Shown piece after piece: positions 8,214-17,470 of a stretch of 64,000 nt of DNA. The position numbers and the translations under genes were made by a program. The notes beneath the pieces were generated by a model. It saw nothing but the letters and a program-made list of their open reading frames with translations, was not told the DNA's origin and made no database searches. Within the stretch, counting starts at the first letter, position 1. Each line of letters starts with the position of its first letter. The stretch lies in NCBI GenBank assembly GCA_965229355.1, contig OZ245869.1:310001-374000 (forward strand), read 5' to 3'. The DNA is from GCA-2737725 sp965229355 (lineage in GTDB: Bacteria; Pseudomonadota; Alphaproteobacteria; Rhodospirillales; Rhodospirillaceae).

Positions 8214-9346
8214 GCAACATCGTGATCGCGGGATACGCCCGCTCGCCGTTTACACTGGCTAACAAAGGCGCACTGAAAAAAGTACGTCCAGACGATCTGG
8301 CCGGAGCTGTCGTTAAAGCATTGGTGGAACGCACCAAGGTTAATCCTGATCATCTGGAAGATTTGGCCTTGGGCTGCGCCTTCCCGGAAGGTGAGCAAGG
8401 GTTAAACGTCGCACGCCAAGTTGTGTTCTTAGCTGGCCTGCCCAACAGCGTGGCCGCTGACACCATCAACCGCTTCTGCGGTTCGTCGATGCAATCCATT
8501 CACCAAGTCGCAGGCGCATTGAAGATGGGCGCAGGCGAAGTTGCCATCGGCGCTGGCGTTGAGAGTATGAGCCGCGTGATCATGGGGGGCTTCAACCCCA
8601 TGCCGAACCCCAAGCTGGTTGAAGCTGGCCACCAAGCCTACATCGGCATGGGTGACACGGCTGAGAACTTGGCAAAGAAATACAACATCTCACGCCAAGA
8701 GCAGGAAGCGTTTGCTGTAGAGAGCCATAAGCGCGCTGCCGCTGCACAAGCCGCTGGCAAATTCAAAGATGAGATTGTGCCCATCACCGGCCCAGAAGGC
8801 GTGGTGGATGCAGACGGCTGTATTCGCCCGGAAACCAGCATGGAAGGCTTGGCGGGGTTGAAGCCTGCGTTTAACGAAAAAGGCACCGTCACTGCTGGCA
8901 CGTCTTCACCGCTGACCGACGGCGCTTCGGCTGTTCTGGTTTGTACGGAAGAGTATGCGAAGAAAAACGGCCTTGTTCCTTTAGCACGTATTCTGTCGTT
9001 CGCGGTCTCGGGTTGCGATCCGGCCATCATGGGTATCGGCCCCGTCATCTCCAGCCAAAAAGCGCTGCAGCGCGCTGGCTTGAAACTGGACCAAATCGAC
9101 ATCATCGAGCTGAACGAGGCTTTCTCGTCGCAAAGCTTGGCCGTTGTGAAAGAACTCGGCGTTGATCTGAAAAAGACCAACATCGACGGCGGCGCGATTG
9201 CTATGGGCCACCCACTCGGCGCAACAGGCGCGCGTATCGTCGGCAAAGCCGCGTCGCTGCTGAAGCGGGAGAAGAAGAAGTATGCACTGGCAACTCAGTG
9301 CATCGGTGGCGGTCAAGGTATCGCGACAGTTCTGGAAGCGATGTAA
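8210..9346 (+). CDS. fadA: Acetyl-CoA acyltransferase (3-ketoacyl-CoA thiolase)
   Basis: A 378-residue thiolase that carries out the last step of beta-oxidation, splitting 3-ketoacyl-CoA with CoA. All catalytic residues are present: Cys90 in NRFCGSS, His334 in GHPLGATGAR and Cys364 in QCIGGGQG. The start overlaps the regulator stop by 4 nt. The fused hydratase/dehydrogenase follows after 12 nt, so the two are coexpressed. The length is a little below the usual 390 residues without loss of any motif. Biosynthetic acetoacetyl-CoA thiolases share the same motifs. The operon context favours the degradative role. Confidence 0.9.
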   Translation: MSNIVIAGYARSPFTLANKGALKKVRPDDLAGAVVKALVERTKVNPDHLEDLALGCAFPEGEQGLNVARQVVFLAGLPNSVAADTINRFCGSSMQSIHQVAGALKMGAGEVAIGAGVESMSRVIMGGFNPMPNPKLVEAGHQAYIGMGDTAENLAKKYNISRQEQEAFAVESHKRAAAAQAAGKFKDEIVPITGPEGVVDADGCIRPETSMEGLAGLKPAFNEKGTVTAGTSSPLTDGASAVLVCTEEYAKKNGLVPLARILSFAVSGCDPAIMGIGPVISSQKALQRAGLKLDQIDIIELNEAFSSQSLAVVKELGVDLKKTNIDGGAIAMGHPLGATGARIVGKAASLLKREKKKYALATQCIGGGQGIATVLEAM

Positions 9347-9358
9347 GGAGCGTTCATC

Positions 9359-11698
9359 ATGGCCGACATTAAAAAAGCGGCGGTGATCGGCGCAGGCGTA
9401 ATGGGCGCTGGCATTGCCGCGCACCTGACCAACGCCGGCGTTGAAGTCATCCTGTTCGACATCGTTCCGAAGGATGCCAAAAACCGCAACGCGATTGCCG
9501 AAGGCGCGATCGCCAAATTGCTGAAAACCGAACCAGCCGCGTTCATGAGCAAAAAGAACGCAAAGCTGATGACAGCCGCCAATACGGAAGATCACCTGAA
9601 CTTACTGGGTGAGTGCGACTGGATTGTGGAAGCCGTCATTGAGCGTTTGGATATCAAACAAGCGCTATACAAAAAAATCGACGCCAACCGCAAAAAAGGC
9701 TCGATTGTGTCGTCGAACACCTCGACGATTCCGTTGAAAGACCTGACCAGCGATATGCCAGCGTCGTTGGTGCCGGACTTTATGATCACGCACTTCTTCA
9801 ACCCGCCGCGGTATATGCGCCTGTTGGAAGTGGTGGCCTCAGATAAGACCGACAAGAAACAAGTCGAGACCATCAAAGAGTTCGGCGACATCCGCTTGGG
9901 CAAAGGCGTGATCGTTTGCAAAGACACACCAGGGTTCATCGCCAACCGCATCGGCACATACTGGATGCAGGCGGGCGTGGTGGAGGCCATCAACTTAGGC
10001 CTGACGGTTGAAGAAGCTGACGCTGTGAGCGGCAAGCCCTTTGGCATCCCGAAAACAGCAATCTTCGGCGTGATGGACTTAGTCGGCATTGACTTGATGC
10101 CGCACGTGTCTAACTCGATGCAGTCACGCTTAGCCAAGGATGATGACTATCAGCGCATCCACGGCGAGCCTGCGGTCATCTCCACCATGCTGAAGAATGG
10201 TTGGATTGGTCGCAAAGGCCCCAGCGGGTTCTACAAAATGACCAAGAACCCAGACGGGTCACGCGGGAAAGAAAGCATCAACCTTAAAACGGCTGAGTAC
10301 GGCCCATCCGTAAAGGCCACGCTGGAGAGCTTGAATGTCTCCAAGAAAGGCGGACTGAAAGCACTTGTAGAGCACGAAGATAAAGGCGGCCAGTTCGCTT
10401 GGCGTCTCGCATCACAAGGCTTGGTCTATACTGCGTCATTGGTGCCAGAAATTGCCGACACCATTGTTGATGTCGATGAAGCCATGAAAGACGGCTACGG
10501 CTGGGAAAACGGCCCGTTTGAAACCATTGATAAAATGGGTGCCGCTTGGTTTGCCGAGAAACTGGCGAAAGACGGCAAAAAAGTTCCAGCTATGCTGAAA
10601 CTGGCGGCGGAAAAAGGCGGGTTCTACCGCGTTGAAGGCGGCAAGTTGCAGTTCCTCACCACCAAAGGTGATTACGCTGATGTGCCACGCGCACCGGGCG
10701 TATTGAAACTGGCCGACATCAAACGGGCTGGCAAACCGCTGATTAAAAATCCATCGGCGCGCGTGTGGGATATTGGCGATGGCGTGTTGTGCTTCGAGTT
10801 TGCTTCGAAGATGAACGCCCTCGATCCGATGACCATGCAGGGTTACAAAGACACCATGAAGTTCATGAAGGCCAACACGCAGTACAAAGCGCTGGTCATT
10901 CACAATGAAGGCCCGAATTTCTCTGTCGGCGCCAACATTGGTTTGGTGATCTTCGCGGCCAACTTGGCCGTTTGGGGCGAAATTGAAAGCCAAATCGAAG
11001 ACGGGCAGAAAACGTACCTCTCTTTGAAGCAAGCCCCCTTCCCTGTCGTCTCGGCCCCCATGGGTATGGCGCTGGGTGGTGGTTGCGAAATTCTGCTGCA
11101 CTCCGATGCTATTCAGGCACACGCTGAACTCTACACAGGTTTAGTTGAGGTCGGCGTAGGCGTGATCCCTGGCTGGGGCGGCTGTAAGGAAATGCTGCTG
11201 CGCTACAAAGCAGATAAGCGTTTGCCAAAAGGCCCGATGCCTGCGGTTGCCAAAGCGTTTGAGATGATTGGCACCGCGCAAGTCTCGAAGTCCGCATTTG
11301 AAGCCAAAGAGATGGGCTTCTTGCGTGCGACGGATGGCATCACCATGAACCGTGACCGTGTTCTGGCCGATGCGAAAGCGAAGGCTCTTTCATTGGCGAA
11401 AGATTACCAGCCCCCGAAAGAGCAGATCATCGCATTGCCCGGCCCAACCGGTATCGCAGCTTTGAAACTCGCACTCTCGGGCTTCATCGCAACCGGCAAA
11501 GCCACACCACACGATGTGACCGTATCGCTGGCGCTGGCGAAGGTACTGACGGGTGGCAAAACCGATCATACCGAAACTGTGACTGAAAAAGACCTGCTGA
11601 AGTTGGAACGCCAGGCCTTCTTAGAACTGTTGAAAACCAACGCTACGCTAGCCCGCATCGAGCACATGCTCGATACCGGCAAGCCATTACGTAACTAA
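9359..11698 (+). CDS. fadN: 3-hydroxyacyl-CoA dehydrogenase / enoyl-CoA hydratase fusion (FadN type)
   Basis: A 779-residue bifunctional beta-oxidation enzyme. The dehydrogenase comes first: NAD site GAGVMGAGIAAHL at residues 11-23, SSNTSTIPL near 120 and HFFNPPRYMRLLEVV near 142. The crotonase/hydratase domain is at the C-terminal side, with NEGPNFSVGANIG near 516 and MGMALGGGCEILLH near 567. This order is the reverse of Escherichia coli FadB, where the hydratase is N-terminal, and equals that of Bacillus subtilis FadN. GGAG precedes the start. It sits between the thiolase and a 600-residue acyl-CoA dehydrogenase, the same set of functions as fadNAE. Confidence 0.9.
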   Translation: MADIKKAAVIGAGVMGAGIAAHLTNAGVEVILFDIVPKDAKNRNAIAEGAIAKLLKTEPAAFMSKKNAKLMTAANTEDHLNLLGECDWIVEAVIERLDIKQALYKKIDANRKKGSIVSSNTSTIPLKDLTSDMPASLVPDFMITHFFNPPRYMRLLEVVASDKTDKKQVETIKEFGDIRLGKGVIVCKDTPGFIANRIGTYWMQAGVVEAINLGLTVEEADAVSGKPFGIPKTAIFGVMDLVGIDLMPHVSNSMQSRLAKDDDYQRIHGEPAVISTMLKNGWIGRKGPSGFYKMTKNPDGSRGKESINLKTAEYGPSVKATLESLNVSKKGGLKALVEHEDKGGQFAWRLASQGLVYTASLVPEIADTIVDVDEAMKDGYGWENGPFETIDKMGAAWFAEKLAKDGKKVPAMLKLAAEKGGFYRVEGGKLQFLTTKGDYADVPRAPGVLKLADIKRAGKPLIKNPSARVWDIGDGVLCFEFASKMNALDPMTMQGYKDTMKFMKANTQYKALVIHNEGPNFSVGANIGLVIFAANLAVWGEIESQIEDGQKTYLSLKQAPFPVVSAPMGMALGGGCEILLHSDAIQAHAELYTGLVEVGVGVIPGWGGCKEMLLRYKADKRLPKGPMPAVAKAFEMIGTAQVSKSAFEAKEMGFLRATDGITMNRDRVLADAKAKALSLAKDYQPPKEQIIALPGPTGIAALKLALSGFIATGKATPHDVTVSLALAKVLTGGKTDHTETVTEKDLLKLERQAFLELLKTNATLARIEHMLDTGKPLRN

Positions 11699-11709
11699 GG
11701 AGAACGATC

Positions 11710-13512
11710 ATGGCTACATACACAGCGCCCTTGCGCGATATGAAGTTTGTGTTCCGCGAACTGTTCGATGGTGACGGCTTGCAGAACTTGAAAGGCTATG
11801 GCGATTTCACACCCGACGTGGTGGATGCCGTGCTGGAAGAAGCTGGCAAGCTTGCCACTGAAGTCCTGTTCCCGCTCAATCGCTCCGGCGATGAAGAGGG
11901 TTGCACCTTGGAAAACGGTGTGGTGCGCACACCAAAGGGCTTCAAAGAGGCGTACCAGCAGTTCGCCGAAGGCGGCTGGTGCGGCACTGCTGTTGATCCA
12001 AAATACGGCGGCCAGGGTATGCCAAAAGCGCTGAACATGTTGATCGAAGAGATGATCTGTTCCGCGAACATGGCGTTTGGGATGTATCCAGGCCTTACGC
12101 ACGGCGCTTACAATGCGCTGGAGTTATACGGCACAGACGAGCAAAAGCAGACGTATCTGCCAAAATTCGCTGATGGCTCGTGGTCGGGCACCATGTGTTT
12201 GACCGAGCCTCATTGCGGCACAGACTTAGGCTTGATCCGCACCAAAGCCATTCCGCAAGATGATGGCAGCTACAAAATCACCGGCACGAAAATTTTTATT
12301 TCCGCCGGCGAACATGACATGACGCAAAACATCTGCCACTTGGTCCTGGCCAAGCTGCCCGATGCGCCGCCGGGTGTAAAAGGCATTAGCCTTTTCATTA
12401 CGCCAAAGTTCATCCCGAAAGCTGACGGCTCTGTGGGCCAACGCAACTCGCTGGCTGTGGGTTCGCTGGAACACAAGATGGGCATTAAAGCCAACGCCAC
12501 CTGCGTCATGAACTTTGATGGTGCTACCGGCTGGTTGGTCGGCGAAAAGCACAAAGGCATGCGGGCGATGTTTGCAATGATGAACACCGCGCGGTTAGGC
12601 GTCGGCGTGCAAGGCTTAGGCTTGGCCGAAGCGGCGTATCAAAGCGGCCTCGCTTACGCCAAAGACCGGTTGCAAGGCCGTGCGCTGAAAGGTGCAACAC
12701 AGCCTGAAAAACCGGCTGATCCGATTCTCGTTCATCCCGACGTGCGTAAAAACCTGCTGACCGGCAAAGCGCTGACAGAAGGCACACGCGCAATGGTGAT
12801 GTGGGTGGCGCAGTCGCTGGATACAGCATCGCATGCGGAAACAGCCGAAGAGCGACAAGCGGCTGATGACTTGGTGCAATTACTAACGCCGATTGTGAAA
12901 TCGTTCGGGACGGATACAGGCTTTCTGGTCGCTAACCTTGGTGTTCAAATTTACGGCGGCCATGGCTTTATCCGTGAGCACGGCATGGAGCAGTTCGTCC
13001 GTGATGCCCGCATTACGCAGCTTTATGAAGGCACCAACGGCATTCAAGCGCTCGACCTCGTGGGCCGCAAAATGGGCGCGCATTATGGCCGCTACTTGCG
13101 CGCCTTCTTCCACCCTGTACAGGCGTTTATTGAAGAGAACGCTTCAGACCCGGCGATGGAAGATTATGTATTGCAGTTGGCCAAATCCTTGGGACGTTTG
13201 CAGCAAGCTGTCGGCGCTGTCGCAACAAAAGGTATGAGCAACCCCGATGAAGCCGGTGCGGCTTCAATGGATTTGCTCAACCTCTTTGCTTACGTCGCAT
13301 TAGGATATTTGTGGGCGCGTATGGCGAAACTCGCCTTGTCCAAGCAAGGTGATGATCCCACCGGCTTCTATAAAAGCAAAATCAAAACCGCCAACTTCTA
13401 TATGGCGAAAATTTTGCCGCAAACCGGTGCCTTGCTGTCGACCATCTTGGCTGGCGGTAAAACACTGATGGATATGGAAGACGACTTGTTTGATACTGCG
13501 TTTGCGGCCTAA
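11710..13512 (+). CDS. fadE: Acyl-CoA dehydrogenase, large (about 600 aa) family
   Basis: A 600-residue FAD-dependent dehydrogenase for the first oxidation step of acyl-CoA. The N-terminal domain is followed by MCLTEPHCGTDLG near 160-172, where the flavin and substrate strands begin, then KITGTKIFISAGEHD, then ARLGVGVQGLGLAEAAYQ. The catalytic glutamate is expected in QLYEGTNGIQALDL near 440. A C-terminal extra helical domain (about 460-590) is typical of the DmdC/FadE-like long class rather than the 380-residue class. AAGGAG precedes the start. It is the fifth gene of the operon. The exact chain length it acts on cannot be told, and 3-methylmercaptopropionyl-CoA dehydrogenases are close relatives. 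Confidence 0.88.
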   Translation: MATYTAPLRDMKFVFRELFDGDGLQNLKGYGDFTPDVVDAVLEEAGKLATEVLFPLNRSGDEEGCTLENGVVRTPKGFKEAYQQFAEGGWCGTAVDPKYGGQGMPKALNMLIEEMICSANMAFGMYPGLTHGAYNALELYGTDEQKQTYLPKFADGSWSGTMCLTEPHCGTDLGLIRTKAIPQDDGSYKITGTKIFISAGEHDMTQNICHLVLAKLPDAPPGVKGISLFITPKFIPKADGSVGQRNSLAVGSLEHKMGIKANATCVMNFDGATGWLVGEKHKGMRAMFAMMNTARLGVGVQGLGLAEAAYQSGLAYAKDRLQGRALKGATQPEKPADPILVHPDVRKNLLTGKALTEGTRAMVMWVAQSLDTASHAETAEERQAADDLVQLLTPIVKSFGTDTGFLVANLGVQIYGGHGFIREHGMEQFVRDARITQLYEGTNGIQALDLVGRKMGAHYGRYLRAFFHPVQAFIEENASDPAMEDYVLQLAKSLGRLQQAVGAVATKGMSNPDEAGAASMDLLNLFAYVALGYLWARMAKLALSKQGDDPTGFYKSKIKTANFYMAKILPQTGALLSTILAGGKTLMDMEDDLFDTAFAA

Positions 13513-13534
13513 CAGCCGCAGACACTATTTTTTT

Positions 13535-14065
13535 ATGAACCTGATCTTCCGGTTTCTCTGGACCCTCTTACGCGCATGGATGAAGCGCGTAAGACAGGGC
13601 CCCGTCGGCATCTTTGACGAAGTCTCATATGGCTTTCGGTGCTTACCGACGGACCTGGACGTCAACATGCATTTGACGAACAGCCGCTATGCCAGCTTTA
13701 TGGATATCGCGCGCATTTGCATGATGATCAGCAATGGCGCTTGGCCACGCATACGTGCGGCGAAACTATTTCCGGTCCTCGGGTCCAACGCCATGCGGTT
13801 CCGGCGCGCTGTCGCACCGTTTCAGCACTTTGAGGTGACGGCACAGACTGTGGGCTGGGATCACAAGTTCATCTACATTCAGCATAAGTTGATCGTCGAT
13901 GGCGATGTCGCGGCCATTGCGATTGCCAAAGCCGCATTCCTGGGCCCGCAGGGGCGCGTTGATACCTATGATCTGATTAAAATCATGGGCTACGACGGCC
14001 CGCCGCTACCGCCCGACGAAATTATCGAGCGCTACAATGCTTTAGACGATGTTTTGAAGGCCTAG
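13535..14065 (+). CDS. Hotdog-fold acyl-CoA thioesterase (4HBT family)
   Basis: A 176-residue hotdog protein. After a short hydrophobic N-terminal helix (MNLIFRFLWTLLRAWM) the core reads RCLPTDLDVNMHLTNSRY, a 4HBT catalytic-loop pattern with an Asp and Asn as in YbgC/FadM-like enzymes that hydrolyse acyl-CoA. The ATG at 13535 lies just downstream of the dehydrogenase stop. An in-frame opening at 13490 would overlap that gene and is less likely. As the last gene of the oxidation operon it probably frees CoA or removes dead-end acyl-CoAs. The N-terminal helix may tether it to the membrane. Confidence 0.78.
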   Translation: MNLIFRFLWTLLRAWMKRVRQGPVGIFDEVSYGFRCLPTDLDVNMHLTNSRYASFMDIARICMMISNGAWPRIRAAKLFPVLGSNAMRFRRAVAPFQHFEVTAQTVGWDHKFIYIQHKLIVDGDVAAIAIAKAAFLGPQGRVDTYDLIKIMGYDGPPLPPDEIIERYNALDDVLKA

Positions 14066-14145
14066 GCGCGTTTGCAATCAGCCACGGCACACAACGCCGC
14101 CCATCTTGTAACATCTGGCATCGCACTCATATTGAGCTAAACGCT

Positions 14146-16455
14146 TCACTTCGCCTTCATAAAAAATCGCGCCAAGGCTGGCAGCAGGATGATGGCGCCG
14201 AGCATGTTTGCGACAAACATGAAGGACAGCAGCAGGCCCATGTCGGCTTGGAACTGCAAGGCCGACCAGATCCACGTGCCGACACCGATCGTCAGCGTCA
14301 GGCCCGTCATCACCACGGCATTGCCCGAGATTTGCAATGTGCGGAAGAAAGCCTCACGTAATGGTACCCCATCATTCAGCATGCCGTTCAGACGCGCGAA
14401 GATATAAATGCCGTAGTCGACACCAATGCCGACGCCTAAGGCCGCAACCGGCAAGGTTGAGACCTTCAGCCCGATATCAAGCATCACCATGACCGCATAG
14501 CACATGAACGAGACAAGGACTAACGGCAGCAAGATGCAGATGGTGGGCCGCCACGAGCGGAACAGCGCCAAACACAGCACTGCAATGGCAGCATAGACCC
14601 ACAGCAAGATTGGGAACTCATTGGCCGCGACCACCTCATTTGTAGCCGCCATCACGCCCACATTGCCTGTCGCCAACCGGAACTTATAGCGGTCGCCATC
14701 ATTCGCTTTTGCAAATTCCTTCACCGCTTTCACGATATGCTCGATGGTTTCGGCCTTATGGTCTTTGGTGAAGATGATCACAGGCATAACGCTGCAATCG
14801 CGATTCAGCAGCCCTGTAGACGTATCGACCCCCTGAGTCGATTGCACCAAAAGCTGTTCGTTGCGCGGCAGAACGCGCCACTTCAAATTGCCTTCGTTCC
14901 AGCCGGCATTCACCAGCTTGGCCGCTTGCGGCATTGAGATGGTGGATTGCACGCCCGCGATGTTGCTCATCTCCCAGGCGAATTCGTCGATCTTTGCCAT
15001 GACGTCATGCTGGATGCAACCATTGGGCACGGTTTCAACGATCACCTGAATCACATCAGTGCCAATCGAGAAGCTGTTGGTGATAACACGGTCGTCTTGA
15101 TTGTAGCGTGATTCAGGGCGCAGTTCTGGCACGCCAGACAGCACGTCGCCGATGCGCACATCACGCGACATAAACGCACTGGCACCAAAAAGAACCAAAC
15201 CAATGGCAACGGCAATGGTCGCATTTTTCTTCTCGGTGAAGGTTGCAAACCAATTCCACAGCGGTTCGCGCGCGGCCGTCGCATTCGCCAAACGCTCGCG
15301 ATATTTCGGCCCTAATTCCAAGAACGAGGCCAGCAACGGGATCAGGAACAGGTTGGTGAGAATGACGCAGAACACGCCGATCGAGGCTGTAATCGCCACT
15401 TCCTGTATGATGCGAATATCAATGAGGAGAATAGTAAGGAAGCCGAACACATCGGCTAACGCTGCAACTGCCCCCGTGAGCACCAATTTTTTAAAGGCGG
15501 TTTTCGCAGCTTCAAAGCCGCTCATGCCTTGAAGAATACCTTCGCCGATCACGTTGATCTTCTGCACGCCGTGCGACACGCCAATTGCAAACGTGAGGAA
15601 CGGCACCAAGATCGACATGGGGTCGAGGCCAAAGTTGAACACCGTGAGCAAGCCCATGTTCCACACAACAGCGACGAGCGAGCAAATCAGCGGCATCAAC
15701 GTCATACGCACCGAATGCGTGAAGAAATACACTAGCCCCGCTGAAATGAAGAAGGCGATGACGAAGAAACCGACAACGCCCAACGCGCCATCAGCCACAT
15801 CGCCAATCACTTTCGCGAAACCGACGATATGAATGGAGATGCCATCTTTCTCAAACTTCTGGCGGATATCGCTTTCCAGCAAATCTGCGACCTTGAAGTA
15901 ATCAAGCTTCTCACCGGTTTGCGGGTCGCGCTCAACCAACTGCGCACTGACCAGTGCCGCCGTAAAGTCATTCGCGACCAACCGCCCGACTTGACCCGAT
16001 TTCAGGATATTTTCCCGGACCGTGGCCAGCATTTCTGGCGTCGGTTGGAAATCCGCTGGAATCACGTTGCCGCCAGCAAACCCACCTTCGACGATTTCAA
16101 TAAAGCGAACATTCGGCGTATAGATTGAAGTAACAGTCGAACGGTCCACACCCGGCAGGAAGAACACCGCATCCGTCACCTGCTTCATGGTGGTGAAGAA
16201 TGCAGGGGTAAAGATATCCCCCTTCTCGACCTTCACGGCGATCAGCAAGCGGTTCGCGCCACCAAACTGATCTTGGTATTGCAGGAACGTTTTGATGTAG
16301 GGGTGCTTGAGCGGCAGTTGCTTTTCAAAGCCCGCATCTACCTTTAACAGCGATGCCTGCCAGCCTAAGAAAATCGTCAGCACCGCGAACAGCGCCATGA
16401 CGATGCCGCGGTTGCCGAAAATCAGATCGGCTAAACGTTCGACAAGCCGCGTCAT
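14146..16455 (-). CDS. RND-superfamily (MMPL/HpnN-like) transporter
   Basis: A 769-residue inner-membrane transporter with 12 predicted membrane segments in two repeats: one at the N-terminus (about 20), a periplasmic loop, segments at about 220-390, one near 415, a second loop, and segments at about 610-765. Sequences such as FAIGVSHGVQKINVI and LGVGIGVDYGIYIFARL are the conserved central helices of MMPL-type RND proteins that move lipids or hydrophobic compounds using proton flow. It has no adaptor (HlyD) partner. The start overlaps the YCF48-like gene by 4 nt. It is the last gene of a four-gene operon with DUF1302 and DUF1329 proteins. Confidence 0.88.
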   Translation of the reverse strand: MTRLVERLADLIFGNRGIVMALFAVLTIFLGWQASLLKVDAGFEKQLPLKHPYIKTFLQYQDQFGGANRLLIAVKVEKGDIFTPAFFTTMKQVTDAVFFLPGVDRSTVTSIYTPNVRFIEIVEGGFAGGNVIPADFQPTPEMLATVRENILKSGQVGRLVANDFTAALVSAQLVERDPQTGEKLDYFKVADLLESDIRQKFEKDGISIHIVGFAKVIGDVADGALGVVGFFVIAFFISAGLVYFFTHSVRMTLMPLICSLVAVVWNMGLLTVFNFGLDPMSILVPFLTFAIGVSHGVQKINVIGEGILQGMSGFEAAKTAFKKLVLTGAVAALADVFGFLTILLIDIRIIQEVAITASIGVFCVILTNLFLIPLLASFLELGPKYRERLANATAAREPLWNWFATFTEKKNATIAVAIGLVLFGASAFMSRDVRIGDVLSGVPELRPESRYNQDDRVITNSFSIGTDVIQVIVETVPNGCIQHDVMAKIDEFAWEMSNIAGVQSTISMPQAAKLVNAGWNEGNLKWRVLPRNEQLLVQSTQGVDTSTGLLNRDCSVMPVIIFTKDHKAETIEHIVKAVKEFAKANDGDRYKFRLATGNVGVMAATNEVVAANEFPILLWVYAAIAVLCLALFRSWRPTICILLPLVLVSFMCYAVMVMLDIGLKVSTLPVAALGVGIGVDYGIYIFARLNGMLNDGVPLREAFFRTLQISGNAVVMTGLTLTIGVGTWIWSALQFQADMGLLLSFMFVANMLGAIILLPALARFFMKAK

Positions 16456-17447
16456 GACAACGCCTCCGCATTTATGGGGCGTATGCCTTTTTCGCCGTAA
16501 ACCAAAAGCTTGCCGTCGCTGAGTTCAATCACACCCGACAGCGCTTCACGATCTTTCAGGTTATGCAGTTTAAAGGCCTGGCCATCAACGCTGCTGAGAA
16601 TCGCACCCGCCAAGCCCACAATCAGCACGCTCCCGTCTTTGCGCTGCGTGGCGCCAAGCAAGGATGCTGTGGTTCCTGTGCTGATCTGTGTCCAGGTTTG
16701 GCCCTGATCGCCCGAGCGGAACAAATTGCCCCGCAAGCCATAAGCCAGCAGTGCGCCATCGCTCAGTTTCAACAGCCCGAAATACGTGCCCGTGTAGGGC
16801 GAGGATTCAAGCGCGCTCCACGTGGCCCCTGCATCGTCCGAGCGATACATCGCACCTGTTTCACCTGCCGCCAACAGCGCGTTATCAGTTAGCTTTGCCG
16901 CAGCATATAGATGAGGTTCATCTTCAGAGACACGGCGTTCGTCCCATGTCTCGCCGCCGTCGCGCGTTTCTTTCAGCAAGCCGAAAGCGCCGATGGCAAA
17001 GCCATGATCTGCACTTTCAAACCAAACGTCTAACAATGGACTTTCCAGCTCAGGGGAGTCTGATTTTTTGATCCACGTTTGCCCTGCATCCGTGGTGCGC
17101 AAAATCGTCGCATCGTGACCTACGGCCACGCCATTTGTGGCCGACGAAAACGCCAGCGCTGTGAGCATGACTGACACCGGCGACGCCACTTGGGCCCAGG
17201 TTTGCCCTGCATCACTCGAGCGTAAAATAAAACCGCGATCACCCACCGCAATCAGCGCATCGCCTGCTGAGGCCACATCCAGAACCAATGAGGATGCGGC
17301 CAAGGGATAAGTCTTAGGTGGTGTTTGAGCATGCGCTCGCTTGCTCAAAACAGGCCCTAAAAGGAATGAGGCTCCGGCAACCGCCGAAGCCCCGATCCCA
17401 AACCAAGCGCGACGTGAATACGACGCAGCGAATGTTTTACGCACCAT
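16452..17447 (-). CDS. Exported YCF48/BNR-repeat beta-propeller protein
   Basis: About 331 residues. It has an N-terminal export signal with a twin-arginine (SRRAWFGIGASA) and an AHA cleavage region near 40. Repeated strands each carry the Asp-box pattern S-D-x-G-x-T-W (SSDAGQTW, TTDAGQTW, TRDGGETW, SDDAGATW, SGDQGQTW), which predicts a six- or seven-bladed propeller in the periplasm. Family members (YCF48, photosystem II assembly factor type) act as assembly or scaffold proteins. GGAGG lies directly before ATG 17450. ATG 17447 or GTG 17444 has better spacing. It lies in an operon between DUF1329 and the RND transporter, so a role in holding that complex together is plausible. Confidence 0.8.
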   Translation of the reverse strand: MVRKTFAASYSRRAWFGIGASAVAGASFLLGPVLSKRAHAQTPPKTYPLAASSLVLDVASAGDALIAVGDRGFILRSSDAGQTWAQVASPVSVMLTALAFSSATNGVAVGHDATILRTTDAGQTWIKKSDSPELESPLLDVWFESADHGFAIGAFGLLKETRDGGETWDERRVSEDEPHLYAAAKLTDNALLAAGETGAMYRSDDAGATWSALESSPYTGTYFGLLKLSDGALLAYGLRGNLFRSGDQGQTWTQISTGTTASLLGATQRKDGSVLIVGLAGAILSSVDGQAFKLHNLKDREALSGVIELSDGKLLVYGEKGIRPINAEALS

Positions 17448-17470
17448 CATCCTCCGATGGTTTAACCAGT

